DNA of 43,810 nt from Streptomyces rochei (GTDB lineage Bacteria > Actinomycetota > Actinomycetes > Streptomycetales > Streptomycetaceae). Location: NCBI GenBank assembly GCA_002155895.1, contig MUMD01000259.1, forward strand, positions 1 through 43,810. Reading direction: 5' to 3'. Below the pieces are notes generated by a model. It was given only the letters and a program-made list of their open reading frames with translations, was not told the origin of the DNA and did not search any database. Below, piece after piece: positions 15,566 through 24,809 of the stretch. Within the stretch, counting starts at the first letter, position 1; each line of letters opens with the position of its first letter. A program made the position numbers and the translations under genes.

Positions 15566-16824
15566 CCGACATCCACCCCGCTCCGGACCACGCCGTCCCG
15601 CCCGCGTGCCCCGCGCACGACAAGGCCGTGGCGCTCGCCGGACTGGAGTACCAGCAGACACCGTCGGAGCTGTACCGCGGTCTGCGGGCCGAGCACGGCG
15701 CCGTGGCCCCGGTGCTCCTGGACGGCTCCATCCCCGCCTGGCTGGTCCTCGGCTACGCCGAGGTCAGCTACGTCACCAGCCACGACGAGCTGTTCGCCCG
15801 GGACTCGCGCCGCTGGAACCAGTGGGACGCCATCCCGCCCGACTGGCCGCTCCTGCCCTACGTCGGCTACCAGCCGTCCGTCCTGTTCACCGAGGGCGAG
15901 GAACACCGGCGGCGGGCCGGCGTCATCTCGCAGGCACTCGCCGGCGTCGACCAGTTCGAACTGGCCCGGGACTGCCGCCAGCTCGCCGATCACCTCATCG
16001 CGTCCTTCGCCGGCAGCGGCCGGGCCGAGCTGATGCGGGACTACGCCCACGCCCTGCCGATGCGTGCCGCCGTGCGCATGTGCGGGATGCCGCACGGCGG
16101 GGACGAGACCCGGCAGCTCGTCGAGGACCTGCGGGTCTCCCTGGACGCGGCGGAGGGCGACGACCCGGTGGCGGCGTACGCGCGGGTGGGCGAGCGCATC
16201 CACCGCCTGGTGCGCCACAAGCGCGAACGGCCCGGACCCGACGTCACCTCCCGGATGCTGACCCACCCGGCGGGGCTCACCGACGAGGAGATCGTCCAGG
16301 ACCTGATCTCGGTCATCGCCGCCGCCCAGCAGCCCACCGCCAACTGGATCGGCAACACCCTCAGACTGCTGCTCACCGACGAACGCTTCGCCCTGAACGT
16401 CTCGGGCGGCCGGCTCAGCGTGGGCGAGGCGCTGAACGAGGTGCTGTGGCTGGACACGCCGACCCAGAACTTCATCGGCCGCTGGGCCGTGAACGACACC
16501 CAGCTCGGCGGCCGGCAGATCCGGGCCGGTGACTGCCTGGTGCTGGGCCTGGCGGCGGCCAACACCGACCCGCAGCTGTGGCCCGAGGCCCACGTCGGCG
16601 CCGAGAACTCCGCGCACCTGTCCTTCAGCAACGGCGAGCACCGGTGCCCCTACCCGGCACCGCTGCTCGCCGACGTCATGGCCCGCACGGCGGTCGAGAC
16701 CCTGCTGGAACGCCTCCCCGACCTGGTGCTCGCGGTGGAGCCGGACGAGCTGACCTGGCGGCCGTCCATCTGGATGCGCGGGCTGACGGCCCTGCCGGCG
16801 CTCTTCACCCCCGTGGTGCCGTGA
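15562..16824 (+). CDS. cvnE: Cytochrome P450 of the CYP157 type, lacking EXXR (CvnE)
   Basis: A 420-aa P450 fold. The haem-thiolate cysteine is C362 in LSFSNGEHRCPYPAP. The K-helix, where almost all P450s have E-x-x-R, reads E293-V-L-W296. The I-helix reads IAAAQQPTANW instead of the A/G-G-x-D/E-T-T motif used for oxygen activation. Loss of EXXR is a published property of the Streptomyces CYP157 family, which also occurs in conservons. It may have unusual catalysis or be regulatory. The GTG start overlaps the CvnD stop. Confidence 0.9.
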   Translation: MTDIHPAPDHAVPPACPAHDKAVALAGLEYQQTPSELYRGLRAEHGAVAPVLLDGSIPAWLVLGYAEVSYVTSHDELFARDSRRWNQWDAIPPDWPLLPYVGYQPSVLFTEGEEHRRRAGVISQALAGVDQFELARDCRQLADHLIASFAGSGRAELMRDYAHALPMRAAVRMCGMPHGGDETRQLVEDLRVSLDAAEGDDPVAAYARVGERIHRLVRHKRERPGPDVTSRMLTHPAGLTDEEIVQDLISVIAAAQQPTANWIGNTLRLLLTDERFALNVSGGRLSVGEALNEVLWLDTPTQNFIGRWAVNDTQLGGRQIRAGDCLVLGLAAANTDPQLWPEAHVGAENSAHLSFSNGEHRCPYPAPLLADVMARTAVETLLERLPDLVLAVEPDELTWRPSIWMRGLTALPALFTPVVP

Positions 16825-16826
16825 CG

Positions 16827-16845
16827 GACCGGTCCGCCACCGGTC
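16827..16845. terminator. Short hairpin between the convergent P450 genes
   Basis: GACCGGT, loop CCGCC, ACCGGTC is a perfect 7-bp stem with a 5-base loop, placed exactly between two convergent stops and overlapping the minus-strand stop codon. A shared bidirectional terminator is the likely role. Confidence 0.6.
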
Positions 16846-18070
16846 AGACCGCGCGGGGCGTGAACCGCACCGGCAGCGACCGCGGGCCCCGGGTGAAGAC
16901 GCCCTGCTCCACCACCTCGAAACCGTCGGCCGGCCGCAGGTCGGGCATGGCGTCCAGCAGCTGGCCGACGCCGGTCTCGACCTCGGCCTTCGCCAGCAGC
17001 GCCCCCACACAGAAGTGCCGTCCGAGCGCGAAGGCGAGATGGTCGGCGGCGGCGGAGAACGCGGTCGTGGTGGTGAGGTCGTCGCGGAAGATGTCGAAAC
17101 GGTCCGGCTCGCGGTATCGGTTCCCGTCCCGGTTGGCCGCGCCGATCAGACAGGTGACGGTGGCGCCCGCTGGCACGGTCCCGCCGCTCAGCTCCACGTC
17201 GGCCGCCGTCTGCCGCATGATCATGTGGACGGGCGGCGTGTAGCGCAGCGTCTCGGCGAAGGCGCGGGGTATCAGACTCCGGTCCTCGCGCACCGCCGCC
17301 AACTGCTCGGGATGGGCCAGCAGGTTGGCGAAGATGCTCGCGATGGCCTTGTCGGTGGTCTCACCGCCCGCCGCGAGCAGCAGACTGCAGAACGCCTTGA
17401 TGTCCTCGTCGCTCATCCGCACCCCGTCGACCTCGGCGGCGCACAGGGACGACAGCAGGTCGTCGCCCGGCTTCTCCCGGCGCTCCCGGATGATCGGGAA
17501 CATGTACTCGGCGAACTCGACCCGGGTGCGCGCCCCCGCCTCCGCCACCCCGGGGTCGCCGGAGAGGTTGCCGAGGAAGGCGATGACCGACGTGTACCAG
17601 CCGTGGAAGCGGTCGTGATCGGCCTTGTCCAGGCCCAGCATGTCCGCGATCACGTTGACGGGGAAGCGGGTCGCGTAGTCGGCGACCAGATCGGCCCGTC
17701 CGGTGTGCCGGAAGGCGTCGATGAGTTCACGGGAGTTGCGTTCGATGACCGGCAGGAACTTCTCCTGCAACTCGGCCCCGCGGAAGGCGGGGGCCACCAG
17801 CGCACGGCGGACCGCGTGCTCGCGCCCGCTCAGCTGCAGGATCGTCCTGCCGTGCACCGGCTCGATCTGCCAGTCGTAGTTCTCGGTGGTGAACTGCCCG
17901 GCGCGGTCCTTGAAGACGCGCTCCACGTCCTCGTAGCGCGACACGATCCAGCTCTGGGTGGCCTCGTGGTGGATGAGCGGCGCGCTCTCGCGCATCACCC
18001 GGTACGCCGGGTACGGGTTCGCCGCGAACTCGGGGGAGAGGATGTCGGGGACCTGCTGCGCGGTGGACAT
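16844..18070 (-). CDS. Canonical cytochrome P450
   Basis: A 408-aa soluble bacterial P450. The I-helix motif is AAGGETTD (233-240), the K-helix E273-T-L-R276, and the haem loop FALGRHFCVG with C354. HGRTILQLSGREHAVRRALV matches the C-helix region; its wording recalls CYP147, but this was not checked. It needs ferredoxin and a reductase, neither of which is in the window. The ATG at 18070 follows GAGGAG. In many conservons a CYP157 gene is followed by a co-oriented active P450; here the active P450 faces it. The substrate is unknown. Confidence 0.92.
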   Translation of the reverse strand: MSTAQQVPDILSPEFAANPYPAYRVMRESAPLIHHEATQSWIVSRYEDVERVFKDRAGQFTTENYDWQIEPVHGRTILQLSGREHAVRRALVAPAFRGAELQEKFLPVIERNSRELIDAFRHTGRADLVADYATRFPVNVIADMLGLDKADHDRFHGWYTSVIAFLGNLSGDPGVAEAGARTRVEFAEYMFPIIRERREKPGDDLLSSLCAAEVDGVRMSDEDIKAFCSLLLAAGGETTDKAIASIFANLLAHPEQLAAVREDRSLIPRAFAETLRYTPPVHMIMRQTAADVELSGGTVPAGATVTCLIGAANRDGNRYREPDRFDIFRDDLTTTTAFSAAADHLAFALGRHFCVGALLAKAEVETGVGQLLDAMPDLRPADGFEVVEQGVFTRGPRSLPVRFTPRAV

Positions 18071-18141
18071 GGGACTCCTCGGTCGACAACGGCCTTGTAC
18101 GCCCAGGCTATTGACGACCCGCCGGGCCCGACAGACCGCGC

Positions 18142-18167
18142 GGGCCGCCGGTGCGCCCCGGCGGTCC
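18142..18167 (-). terminator. Hairpin after the metallophosphoesterase gene
   Basis: CCGCCGG (18145-18151) and CCGGCGG (18158-18164) form a 7-bp stem with a 6-base loop, extendable to 10 bp with one G-T pair. It lies 23 bases past the minus-strand stop at 18190 and before the P450 start, so it probably ends the upstream transcript. Confidence 0.55.
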
Positions 18168-18189
18168 TGCCGGTCCCCGCGGGCGGGCG

Positions 18190-20061
18190 TCAGTCGAAGG
18201 GGGTGAGGAAGTCCCGTGTCCGCAGCGGCCGGTCGACGATGCGGGTGTCGCCGATCCAGCCGTAGAAACCCTGCCCGAACTTCCCGTCGAACTGGGTGGC
18301 ACCGAGGACGAAGGGCTTGCCGAGGGTCGCGATGCCGGTCGAGGGGGCCGTGGGGTTGCGGGCGATCCTCGAACCGTCGACGTACACGACGGTGCGGCGG
18401 CCGTCGTTCACCACGGCGACGTGCGTCCAGCGGCCGACCGGGACCGCGTGGCTCCATGAAGTGGGGTCCGCGTCCTGGCGGTCGGGGTAGACGACGAACT
18501 GCAGGAACCGCTCCGGGGACACGTTGAGACTGCACGTGGGCTCCAGCGGGGACCAGCCGGTGGTCTTGCCCGCGTCCCCGTTGCGCCCCTCCCAGCTCAG
18601 GATGCCCATCCAGCCGTGATCACCCTCGAACGGCTCGGGGAACCGCACGAAGGTCTCGATGGTGTACCCGCGCGGGAACCTCTCGCTGTTGAGTGGGGCC
18701 CGCGCACCGGTGCGCAGGACGGCGCCGCGGTCCGGTCCCTTGCCGCCGTCGAAGCGGAGGCTGGCGTGCGCGGGCTGACCGGGGTGGTGGTCCGCGGACC
18801 AGGTGAGCGCCTCGGGGCCGCTGTGGTGCAGCCGGCCGGCCGTGAGGTCGTTGCCGTGGCCGGAGAGGTCGCGGACGACCAGGCCGTCGGGGACCGGACC
18901 GCCGTCCGCGGGGGTGGTCATGCCGGAGGCGTCGAACCTCCAGTACGCGATGGTGCCGCGGGGCATCACGGCGGAGGCGGGCCGCGGCTCGGGCGGCGCG
19001 ACGGGGGAGAAGCCCCGGAAGCGTTCGGCGAAGTCGACGCTCAGGCTGAACCGGTCGGCGGGGCCCGTCAGTTCGACCGTCTCGGCCTCCAGCGGGGTGC
19101 GCCGGGCGGGATCGCGCGCCAGGAACCACGGGGCGAACGTCTCGACGTCGATCACCCCGCGCGCGAGGTCGAAACCGTAGGTGCGGATCATGCCGGCGCC
19201 GCCGTAGTAGCGGTCCTGGTAGTTGGTGACGTGGAGGTGGACATCGTTGTCCGCGTCGTTGCGCAGGACCGTGCGACCGGGCGGCCAGTAGTGTCCGCCG
19301 AGGGCCAGGAAGATCTGGTCGTTGCCGCGGATCAGACCGTCCCACAGCCGCTGTCCGTTGCCCGAGAGCCGGGCCGTGCCCTCCTCGTCCGCGTGGGCGA
19401 GGTCGTGCGTGGTGAGCACGGCGGGCAGCGTCGGGTGGGCGTCGAGCACGCCCTGTGCCCAGGCCGTGCCCTTGTCGCTGATCCGCCAGTCCAGGGCGAG
19501 GATCAGCCAGTCGCGGCCGGCGGCCCGGACGACGTGGTAGCTGTTGTAGCCGTCCGGCGAGGCGCCCTTGAAGGTGGGCATGGAGGCGTAGCGGCGGGGC
19601 CCGAACTCGCTCAGATAGGCGGAATCTCCGCGCTGGTCGTCCGTCGACGACGGGATGTCGTGGTTGCCGGCCAGCACGCTGTAGGGCACCTTGCCGTGCA
19701 GCGTGCGGAACGTCTGGGCGGCGCGGCGGATCTCGTCCTCGGTGCCGTGCTCGGTGACGTCGCCGAGGTGGGTCATGAAGGCGATGTTGGCCCCGGAGCG
19801 GTCGGTCACCAGGTGACGGAAGGTCTCCCGCAGGGGAGCGGGGTCGGTGCTGTCCGCGTCGAACAGGTACTGCGTGTCCGGCAGGACGGCCAGCGTGAAA
19901 CGCGGGCTGTCGGCGTCGAAGCGTCGCCGTCCGGTGGCCTCCGCGGCCTGCGCGGGTACGGCCGCCGCGGTCCCGGTCGCCGTCGCGGCGACGCCGCCGG
20001 CCACGGCCGCTCTCAGTACCGTGCGTCTGCCCGGGTGCTCGTGCTGTTCCGCCGTGCTCAT
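18190..20061 (-). CDS. Tat-exported metallophosphoesterase with LamG domain
   Basis: A 623-aa secreted enzyme. GRRTVLRAAVAGGVAATATG is a twin-arginine signal ending at VPAQA. The calcineurin-like catalytic domain (about 50-330) shows LPDTQY, HLGDVTEHG, LAGNHDIP, TTHDLAHAD and LALGGHYW, the five blocks that hold the two-metal centre. Residues about 365-615 form a LamG/concanavalin-type lectin domain (GTIAYWRFDASG, GYTIETFVRF, GRWTHVAVVNDGRRTVVYVDG), which likely binds a polymer or glycan. The ATG at 20061 follows GGAGG. The substrate, perhaps an extracellular phosphodiester, is not known. Confidence 0.9.
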   Translation of the reverse strand: MSTAEQHEHPGRRTVLRAAVAGGVAATATGTAAAVPAQAAEATGRRRFDADSPRFTLAVLPDTQYLFDADSTDPAPLRETFRHLVTDRSGANIAFMTHLGDVTEHGTEDEIRRAAQTFRTLHGKVPYSVLAGNHDIPSSTDDQRGDSAYLSEFGPRRYASMPTFKGASPDGYNSYHVVRAAGRDWLILALDWRISDKGTAWAQGVLDAHPTLPAVLTTHDLAHADEEGTARLSGNGQRLWDGLIRGNDQIFLALGGHYWPPGRTVLRNDADNDVHLHVTNYQDRYYGGAGMIRTYGFDLARGVIDVETFAPWFLARDPARRTPLEAETVELTGPADRFSLSVDFAERFRGFSPVAPPEPRPASAVMPRGTIAYWRFDASGMTTPADGGPVPDGLVVRDLSGHGNDLTAGRLHHSGPEALTWSADHHPGQPAHASLRFDGGKGPDRGAVLRTGARAPLNSERFPRGYTIETFVRFPEPFEGDHGWMGILSWEGRNGDAGKTTGWSPLEPTCSLNVSPERFLQFVVYPDRQDADPTSWSHAVPVGRWTHVAVVNDGRRTVVYVDGSRIARNPTAPSTGIATLGKPFVLGATQFDGKFGQGFYGWIGDTRIVDRPLRTRDFLTPFD

Positions 20062-20192
20062 CTGCCCTCCAGGAGCGGGAAGTCCACCGTGCGCGGCTCA
20101 CGGTGCCCAGGGGCGTTGACCGCGCGTCGACGGTGAGCTGAACGCCGCGTGGTGGGCGGCGGGCGACTGGAGGGGCGGAGGGGGCGTACGGG

Positions 20193-20954
20193 TCAGGCGT
20201 CGCCGTCCACGGAGGCGCGCAGCCGTGCGCTGGCCATCCTCATGTGCTCGGCCATGGCCCGGTCGGCGGCCTCCGGGTCGCGCGCGCGGATCGCCTCCAG
20301 GACCGCGTCGTGCTCGCACAGTGTGCCGCTGACGGTGCCCTCGATGTCGCTGACGCGTTCCATCCACACCTGGAGCAGCGCACGGATGCTGTGCAGGATG
20401 TCGCTGAGCACGCTGTTGCGCGCGATGCGGGCCGTCTCCAGATGGAAGGCGATGTCGGCGTCGATGAACGCCGTGACGTCGCCGCCCGCGTCCCGCATGT
20501 GCTGGAGGTGCTCCTCCAGCCGGGCCACGTCCGCGTCGGTCGCGCGCTCGGCCGCCAGCCGTGCCGAGACGCCCTCCATGTACGTGCGCACCTCGACCAG
20601 GTCCTGGGTGCGCCGCTGGCCCAGCATCAGCCCCCAGTTGATCGCCCGGGGCAGGAACTCCGAGGTGCCCTCGCGCACGTAGGAGCCGGAGCCCGGCCGG
20701 ATCTCGATGATGCCGAGCACGTCCAGGGCGGAGAGCGCGCCGCGCACACTGGACCGCGCCACGCCCAGCGCCTCGGCGAGCTGCCGTTCGGCGGGCAGGC
20801 GCGTGCCGGGCCGGATGTCGCCGGCCGAGAGGTGGTCGAGGAGCCGCTTGGCGACCTCGCTGACGGACGACTCGCGCACCACGGGCCGCAGGAGCTGCGC
20901 GAGGTCGGGCGCGGCGGCGGAGCTGTGCTGATCAGGCTGACTGGTCACGGTCAC
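20193..20954 (-). CDS. FadR-subfamily GntR transcriptional regulator
   Basis: A 253-aa regulator. The winged helix (about 30-95: AKRLLDHLSAGDIRPGTRLP, ERQLAEALGVARSSVRGALS, RPGSGSYV) is GntR. The FCD ligand domain (about 115-240) keeps the metal-binding Asp and His (DADIAFHLE, LCEHDAV, AEHMRMA). It is divergent from the transporter and sugar operon, the usual place for its local repressor. GTG codons at 20954 and 20948 are both possible starts; neither has a strong ribosome site, and a palindrome overlaps them, suggesting autoregulation. Confidence 0.9.
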   Translation of the reverse strand: MTVTSQPDQHSSAAAPDLAQLLRPVVRESSVSEVAKRLLDHLSAGDIRPGTRLPAERQLAEALGVARSSVRGALSALDVLGIIEIRPGSGSYVREGTSEFLPRAINWGLMLGQRRTQDLVEVRTYMEGVSARLAAERATDADVARLEEHLQHMRDAGGDVTAFIDADIAFHLETARIARNSVLSDILHSIRALLQVWMERVSDIEGTVSGTLCEHDAVLEAIRARDPEAADRAMAEHMRMASARLRASVDGDA

Positions 20955-20960
20955 CAGTCA
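20938..20960. promoter_or_regulatory. Palindromic operator at the regulator's start
   Basis: TGACTGGT (20938-20945), 7 bases, ACCAGTCA (20953-20960) is a perfect 8-bp inverted repeat across the start codon of the GntR gene. It shares a TGGT...ACCA core with the palindrome at 21067-21083, fitting autoregulation by that protein. Confidence 0.6.
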
Positions 20961-21066
20961 ACCAGATGCCGTACTCACCTGGCTGACCAGGCAGTTCACC
21001 TCCGCCACGGTCGTGGTTTGTCAAGAGTTCGGGCGCTGGGAAATCTATGACCGTCGCCACACTGGT

Positions 21067-21083
21067 AAATTGGTGACCAATTT
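21067..21083. promoter_or_regulatory. 17-bp palindromic operator before the transporter operon
   Basis: AAATTGGT-G-ACCAATTT is a perfect palindrome in an unusually AT-rich patch about 110 bases before the transporter ATG at 21194. TTGGT-N-ACCAA is the kind of site bound by FadR-type GntR proteins, so it is the likely operator of the divergent operon. Confidence 0.72.
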
Positions 21084-21193
21084 GGATCGGAGGCATAGCG
21101 TGAAGGCGAACCGGCCGGCCGCCCCCTTTGTGGCGGATCGCCGGGCACGACCCACCCCGGACAGAGCTGTCCGGGCGAGCCGAGGAGTCGCCC

Positions 21194-22561
21194 ATGGGTG
21201 CCCAAGCGCCATCCGCGGCAGTCGAGAGAACTGCCATCAAGAAGGTCTCAGTCCGCCTCGTGCCGTTCGTGGCGCTGATGTTCTTCGTGAACTATCTGGA
21301 CCGCACGGCCGTCTCGTTCGCCGAACCGAACGGCATGGGACAGGATCTCGCCCTGACCGCCGCCCAGTTCGGCTTCGCCTCCGGGATCTTCTTCCTCGGC
21401 TACATCGTGCTCGAGGTCCCCAGCAACATGGCCCTGCACCGCTTCGGCGCCCGCCGCTGGCTGGCCCGGATCATGGTGACCTGGGGCATCGTCTCCCTGC
21501 TGTTCACCTGGGTCAGCAGCAGCGGCCAGCTCTACACCCTGCGCTTCCTGCTCGGTGTCGCCGAGGCCGGCTTCTTCCCCGGCGCCATCCTCTTCCTCAG
21601 CCAGTGGGTGCCCTCCCGCCACCGCACCAAGATCCTCGGCCTGTTCTACCTCGCCCAGCCGCTCACCACCGTGTTCGGAGCCCCGCTGGCGGGCTGGCTG
21701 ATCGGCCGCCACGGCCTGTTCGGCCTCGAGGGCTGGCGCGTGATGTTCCTGTTCGTCTCGCTGCCCGCGATCGTCCTGGGCGTCGTCGCCTGGTTCTACC
21801 TGATCGACAAGCCCGCCGACGCCAAGTGGCTCACCCCCGCCGAGCGCGACTGGCTGACCGCCGAGCTGGCCGCCGAGAACGCCCGGAAGACGGGCCACGA
21901 GGGACAGCACGCCAAGGGCGACCTGAAGCGGGCCTTCACCAGTGGCCGGGTCTGGACCCTCGCCGTCGTCTACTTCGGCTTCGTCTACGGCCTCTACGCC
22001 CTCGCCTTCTTCCTGCCGACGATCATCAACGGCTTCCAGGAGCAGTACGACACCACCTTCAGCGTGATGGACAAGGCGTGGATCACGGCCATCCCGTACC
22101 TGCCGGCCGCCGTCGTCCTCTTCTTCTGGACCCGGCACGCCACCCGTCACGGCACCCGCACCTGGCATGTGGCCGGACCGGCCGTCGTCGGCGGCCTCTC
22201 CATCCCGCTGGCCCTCTACATGGGCTCGCCGACGGCCACGGTCGCCGTGATCACCGTGACCGCCTGCGCCATCTTCGCCGCCCTGCCGGTCTTCTGGTCC
22301 GTGCCCTCCCGCTTCCTGACCGGTGCCGCCGCCGCGGCCGGCATCGCCCTGATCAACACGGCGGGCAACATCGCCGGCTTCGCCTCCAGCTACATCACCG
22401 GCTGGCTCAAGGACTGGACCGGCGCCTACTACGTGCCGCTCTACCTCGTCGGCTTCTTCATGCTGCTGTCCGCCGTCCTGATGATCCGGCTCGCCACCCG
22501 CCACCGCACCGACGAACCGACCCCCGACCCCGAGCGCCGGACCATGGAGGCCCTGCGATGA
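21194..22561 (+). CDS. MFS transporter, anion:cation symporter family
   Basis: A 455-aa inner-membrane permease with about 12 helices. NYLDRTAVSFAEPNG is the ACS-family signature in helix 1, seen in D-galactonate, glucarate and tartrate importers. GVAEAGFFPGAILFLSQWVP is the conserved helix 4 region. The central loop (about 210-245) is charged. The ATG at 21194 follows GAGGAG. It is first in the operon and overlaps the kinase gene by four bases, so it probably imports the sugar acid metabolised by the next five gene products; D-apionate is the candidate from gene content. Confidence 0.88.
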   Translation: MGAQAPSAAVERTAIKKVSVRLVPFVALMFFVNYLDRTAVSFAEPNGMGQDLALTAAQFGFASGIFFLGYIVLEVPSNMALHRFGARRWLARIMVTWGIVSLLFTWVSSSGQLYTLRFLLGVAEAGFFPGAILFLSQWVPSRHRTKILGLFYLAQPLTTVFGAPLAGWLIGRHGLFGLEGWRVMFLFVSLPAIVLGVVAWFYLIDKPADAKWLTPAERDWLTAELAAENARKTGHEGQHAKGDLKRAFTSGRVWTLAVVYFGFVYGLYALAFFLPTIINGFQEQYDTTFSVMDKAWITAIPYLPAAVVLFFWTRHATRHGTRTWHVAGPAVVGGLSIPLALYMGSPTATVAVITVTACAIFAALPVFWSVPSRFLTGAAAAAGIALINTAGNIAGFASSYITGWLKDWTGAYYVPLYLVGFFMLLSAVLMIRLATRHRTDEPTPDPERRTMEALR

Positions 22562-24315
22562 CCCGCCTGTTCAACGACCCCGCCGCCTTCGCCGACGAGG
22601 CGCTGGAAGGGTTCGCCGCCGCGCACCGGCGCTGGGTGCGCCCCGTCACGGGCGGCGTCGTCCGGGCGACCCGCACCCCGGCCGGACAGGTCGCCGTCGT
22701 GATCGGCGGCGGCTCGGGGCACTACCCGGCCTTCTCCGGCCTGGTGGGACGCGGACTGGCCCACGGCGCCGCGGTCGGCAACGTCTTCGCCTCGCCCTCC
22801 GCCCAGCAGATCCGCTCGGTCGCCAGGGCCGCCCACGGCGGCGCCGGTGTGCTGCTGATGTACGGCAACTACGCCGGTGACGTCCTGCACTTCGGGCAGG
22901 CCGCCGAGCGCCTGGCCGCCGACGGCATCGACGCCCGGACCTTCGCCGTCGCCGACGACATGGCGAGCGCGGGTCCCGACGAGTCCGCCGAGCGCCGCGG
23001 CATCGCCGGTGACCTGCCCGTCTTCAAGGCGGCCGCCGCCGCGGCCGAGCAGGGCCTCGCCCTGGACGACGTGGTGCGCGTCGCCGAACGGGCCGGCGCC
23101 CGCACCCGCTCCTTCGGCATCGCCTTCTCCGGCTGTACCCTGCCCGGCGCCGACCACCCCCTCTTCACCGTCCCCGAGGCCCGCATGGCCGTCGGCCTCG
23201 GCATCCACGGGGAGCCCGGCATCGGCGAGGAACCTCTGCCGACCGCCGACGAGGCGGCCCGGCTGCTGGTGGACACCCTGCTGAAGGAACTCCCCGAGGA
23301 CGCCCCGGGGCCGCGGGGGCAGCGCGCCGCCGTCGTCCTCAACGGCCTCGGCTCGGTCAAGTACGAGGAACTGTTCGTCGTCTACCGCAAGGTCGCCGCC
23401 CTCCTCGGGGAGGCCGGGGTGGAGATCGTCGACCCCGAGGTCGGCGAACTCGTCACCAGCTTCGACATGGCCGGCGTCTCCCTCACCCTGACCTGGCTGG
23501 ACGAGGAGCTGGAGGAGCTGTGGCGGGCTCCGGCCGACACCCCGGCCTTCCGCAAGGGCACCCTCGACGCACCCGTGCCCGACGCCGGCGAGCCGTCGGC
23601 CGAGGAGGACGCGGACCCGGCCGTACCCCCGGCCTCCGAGGACTCCCGGCACGCCGCGGCGACCGTACTGGCCGCCCTGGAGGCGGTGGCCGCCGCCGTC
23701 GACACCCACGTCGAGGAACTGGGCCGCATCGACGCCGTGGCGGGCGACGGCGACCACGGCATCGGCATGCGGCGGGGGTCCACCGCCGCATGCGGCGCCG
23801 CCGCCGACGCCCACGCGCGCGGAGCGGGCGCCGGCACCGTCCTGGCCCGTGCCGCCGACGCCTGGGCCGACCGGGCGGGCGGCACCTCCGGCGCGCTGTG
23901 GGGCGCGATCCTGCACTCCCTCGGCACCGCGCTGGGCGACCGGGAGGCACCGGACGCCGACCGGGTCGCCGCCGGGGTGACCGAGGCGTCCGCCGCCGTC
24001 CGCAGGCTCGGCGGGGCCGAGGTCGGCGACAAGACGATGGTCGACGTCCTCGTGCCCTTCGCCGAGACGCTGGCCGCCGCCGTGGCCGACGGGCAGGCCC
24101 TCACCGACGCGTGGGACCGTGCCGCCACCGCCGCCACCGAGGCGGCGGCCGCCACCGCCGCACTGCTGCCCCGCAAGGGCCGGGCCCGCCCGCACGCCGA
24201 GAAGTCCCTCGGCACCCCCGACGCCGGAGCCCACTCCCTCGCCCTGATCACCCGCGCCGTGCACGGCGTGCTGATCCGGCGCCCCCACGAAGACCACCCC
24301 CACGACCACCACTGA
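22558..24315 (+). CDS. lerK: Fused DhaK-DhaL tetrulose kinase, probable L-erythrulose kinase
   Basis: A 585-aa ATP-dependent kinase. The DhaK half (1-330) has [14 protein letters not shown] and the covalent substrate-binding H217 in [11 protein letters not shown] linker of Glu/Pro/Asp leads to a DhaL half (about 365-575) with the Mg-ADP aspartates in [14 protein letters not shown] and EVGDKTMVD. Fused enzymes phosphorylate dihydroxyacetone or tetruloses. Here the adjacent EryH/LerI-like and EryI/DerI-like isomerases point to L-erythrulose, giving L-erythrulose 1-phosphate. The C-terminus is His-rich (HEDHPHDHH). The start overlaps the transporter stop. Dihydroxyacetone kinase is the alternative. 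Confidence 0.8.
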   Translation: MTRLFNDPAAFADEALEGFAAAHRRWVRPVTGGVVRATRTPAGQVAVVIGGGSGHYPAFSGLVGRGLAHGAAVGNVFASPSAQQIRSVARAAHGGAGVLLMYGNYAGDVLHFGQAAERLAADGIDARTFAVADDMASAGPDESAERRGIAGDLPVFKAAAAAAEQGLALDDVVRVAERAGARTRSFGIAFSGCTLPGADHPLFTVPEARMAVGLGIHGEPGIGEEPLPTADEAARLLVDTLLKELPEDAPGPRGQRAAVVLNGLGSVKYEELFVVYRKVAALLGEAGVEIVDPEVGELVTSFDMAGVSLTLTWLDEELEELWRAPADTPAFRKGTLDAPVPDAGEPSAEEDADPAVPPASEDSRHAAATVLAALEAVAAAVDTHVEELGRIDAVAGDGDHGIGMRRGSTAACGAAADAHARGAGAGTVLARAADAWADRAGGTSGALWGAILHSLGTALGDREAPDADRVAAGVTEASAAVRRLGGAEVGDKTMVDVLVPFAETLAAAVADGQALTDAWDRAATAATEAAAATAALLPRKGRARPHAEKSLGTPDAGAHSLALITRAVHGVLIRRPHEDHPHDHH

Positions 24316-24326
24316 GGAAAGCCGAG

Positions 24327-24809
24327 ATGACCGACAAGCTCCGCATCGTCGTCGGGTCCGACGACGCCGGTTACCAGTACAAGGAAGCCCTCAAACAGGA
24401 CCTGGCCGGCAGCGCCCTGGTCGCCGAGGTCACCGACGTCGGCGTCGACGCCGACGGGCACACCGCCTACCCGAAGGTCGCCATCGCCGCCGCCGAGATG
24501 GTGGCCCGCGGCGAGGCCGACCGCGCCCTGCTGGTGTGCGGGACCGGACTCGGCGTGGCCATCGCCGCCAACAAGGTCAAGGGCATCCGGGCGGTCACCG
24601 CCCACGACTCCTTCTCCGTCGAGCGGGCGATCCTCTCCAACAACGCGCAGATCCTCACCTTCGGCCAGCGTGTCATCGGCCTCGAACTGGCCCGCCGCCT
24701 CGCCGCCGAATGGCTCACCTACCGCTTCGACAAGAGTTCCGCGTCGGCGGCCAAGGTCCAGCTGATGTGCGACTACGAGACCGGCGCGGGCGACGGGGCA
24801 GCCGCCTGA
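24327..24809 (+). CDS. derI: RpiB-family isomerase, probable D-erythrulose 4-phosphate isomerase
   Basis: A 160-aa protein of the RpiB/LacAB family. [15 protein letters not shown] is the phosphate and substrate loop. [19 protein letters not shown] holds the catalytic cysteine and anion hole, and [20 protein letters not shown] is the ring-opening region. Ribose 5-phosphate isomerase B is the textbook role, but a family branch (EryI/DerI) converts D-erythrulose 4-phosphate to D-erythrose 4-phosphate. Operon context supports the latter. GAGGAAA precedes the ATG, and its stop overlaps the next start as TGATG. Confidence 0.78.
   Translation: MTDKLRIVVGSDDAGYQYKEALKQDLAGSALVAEVTDVGVDADGHTAYPKVAIAAAEMVARGEADRALLVCGTGLGVAIAANKVKGIRAVTAHDSFSVERAILSNNAQILTFGQRVIGLELARRLAAEWLTYRFDKSSASAAKVQLMCDYETGAGDGAAA

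Noticed and set aside
22441-24312. A 623-codon open frame antisense to the DhaK-DhaL kinase
   Set aside because: It is low-complexity Gly/Val/Asp-rich with no family match, opposite a clear kinase gene.
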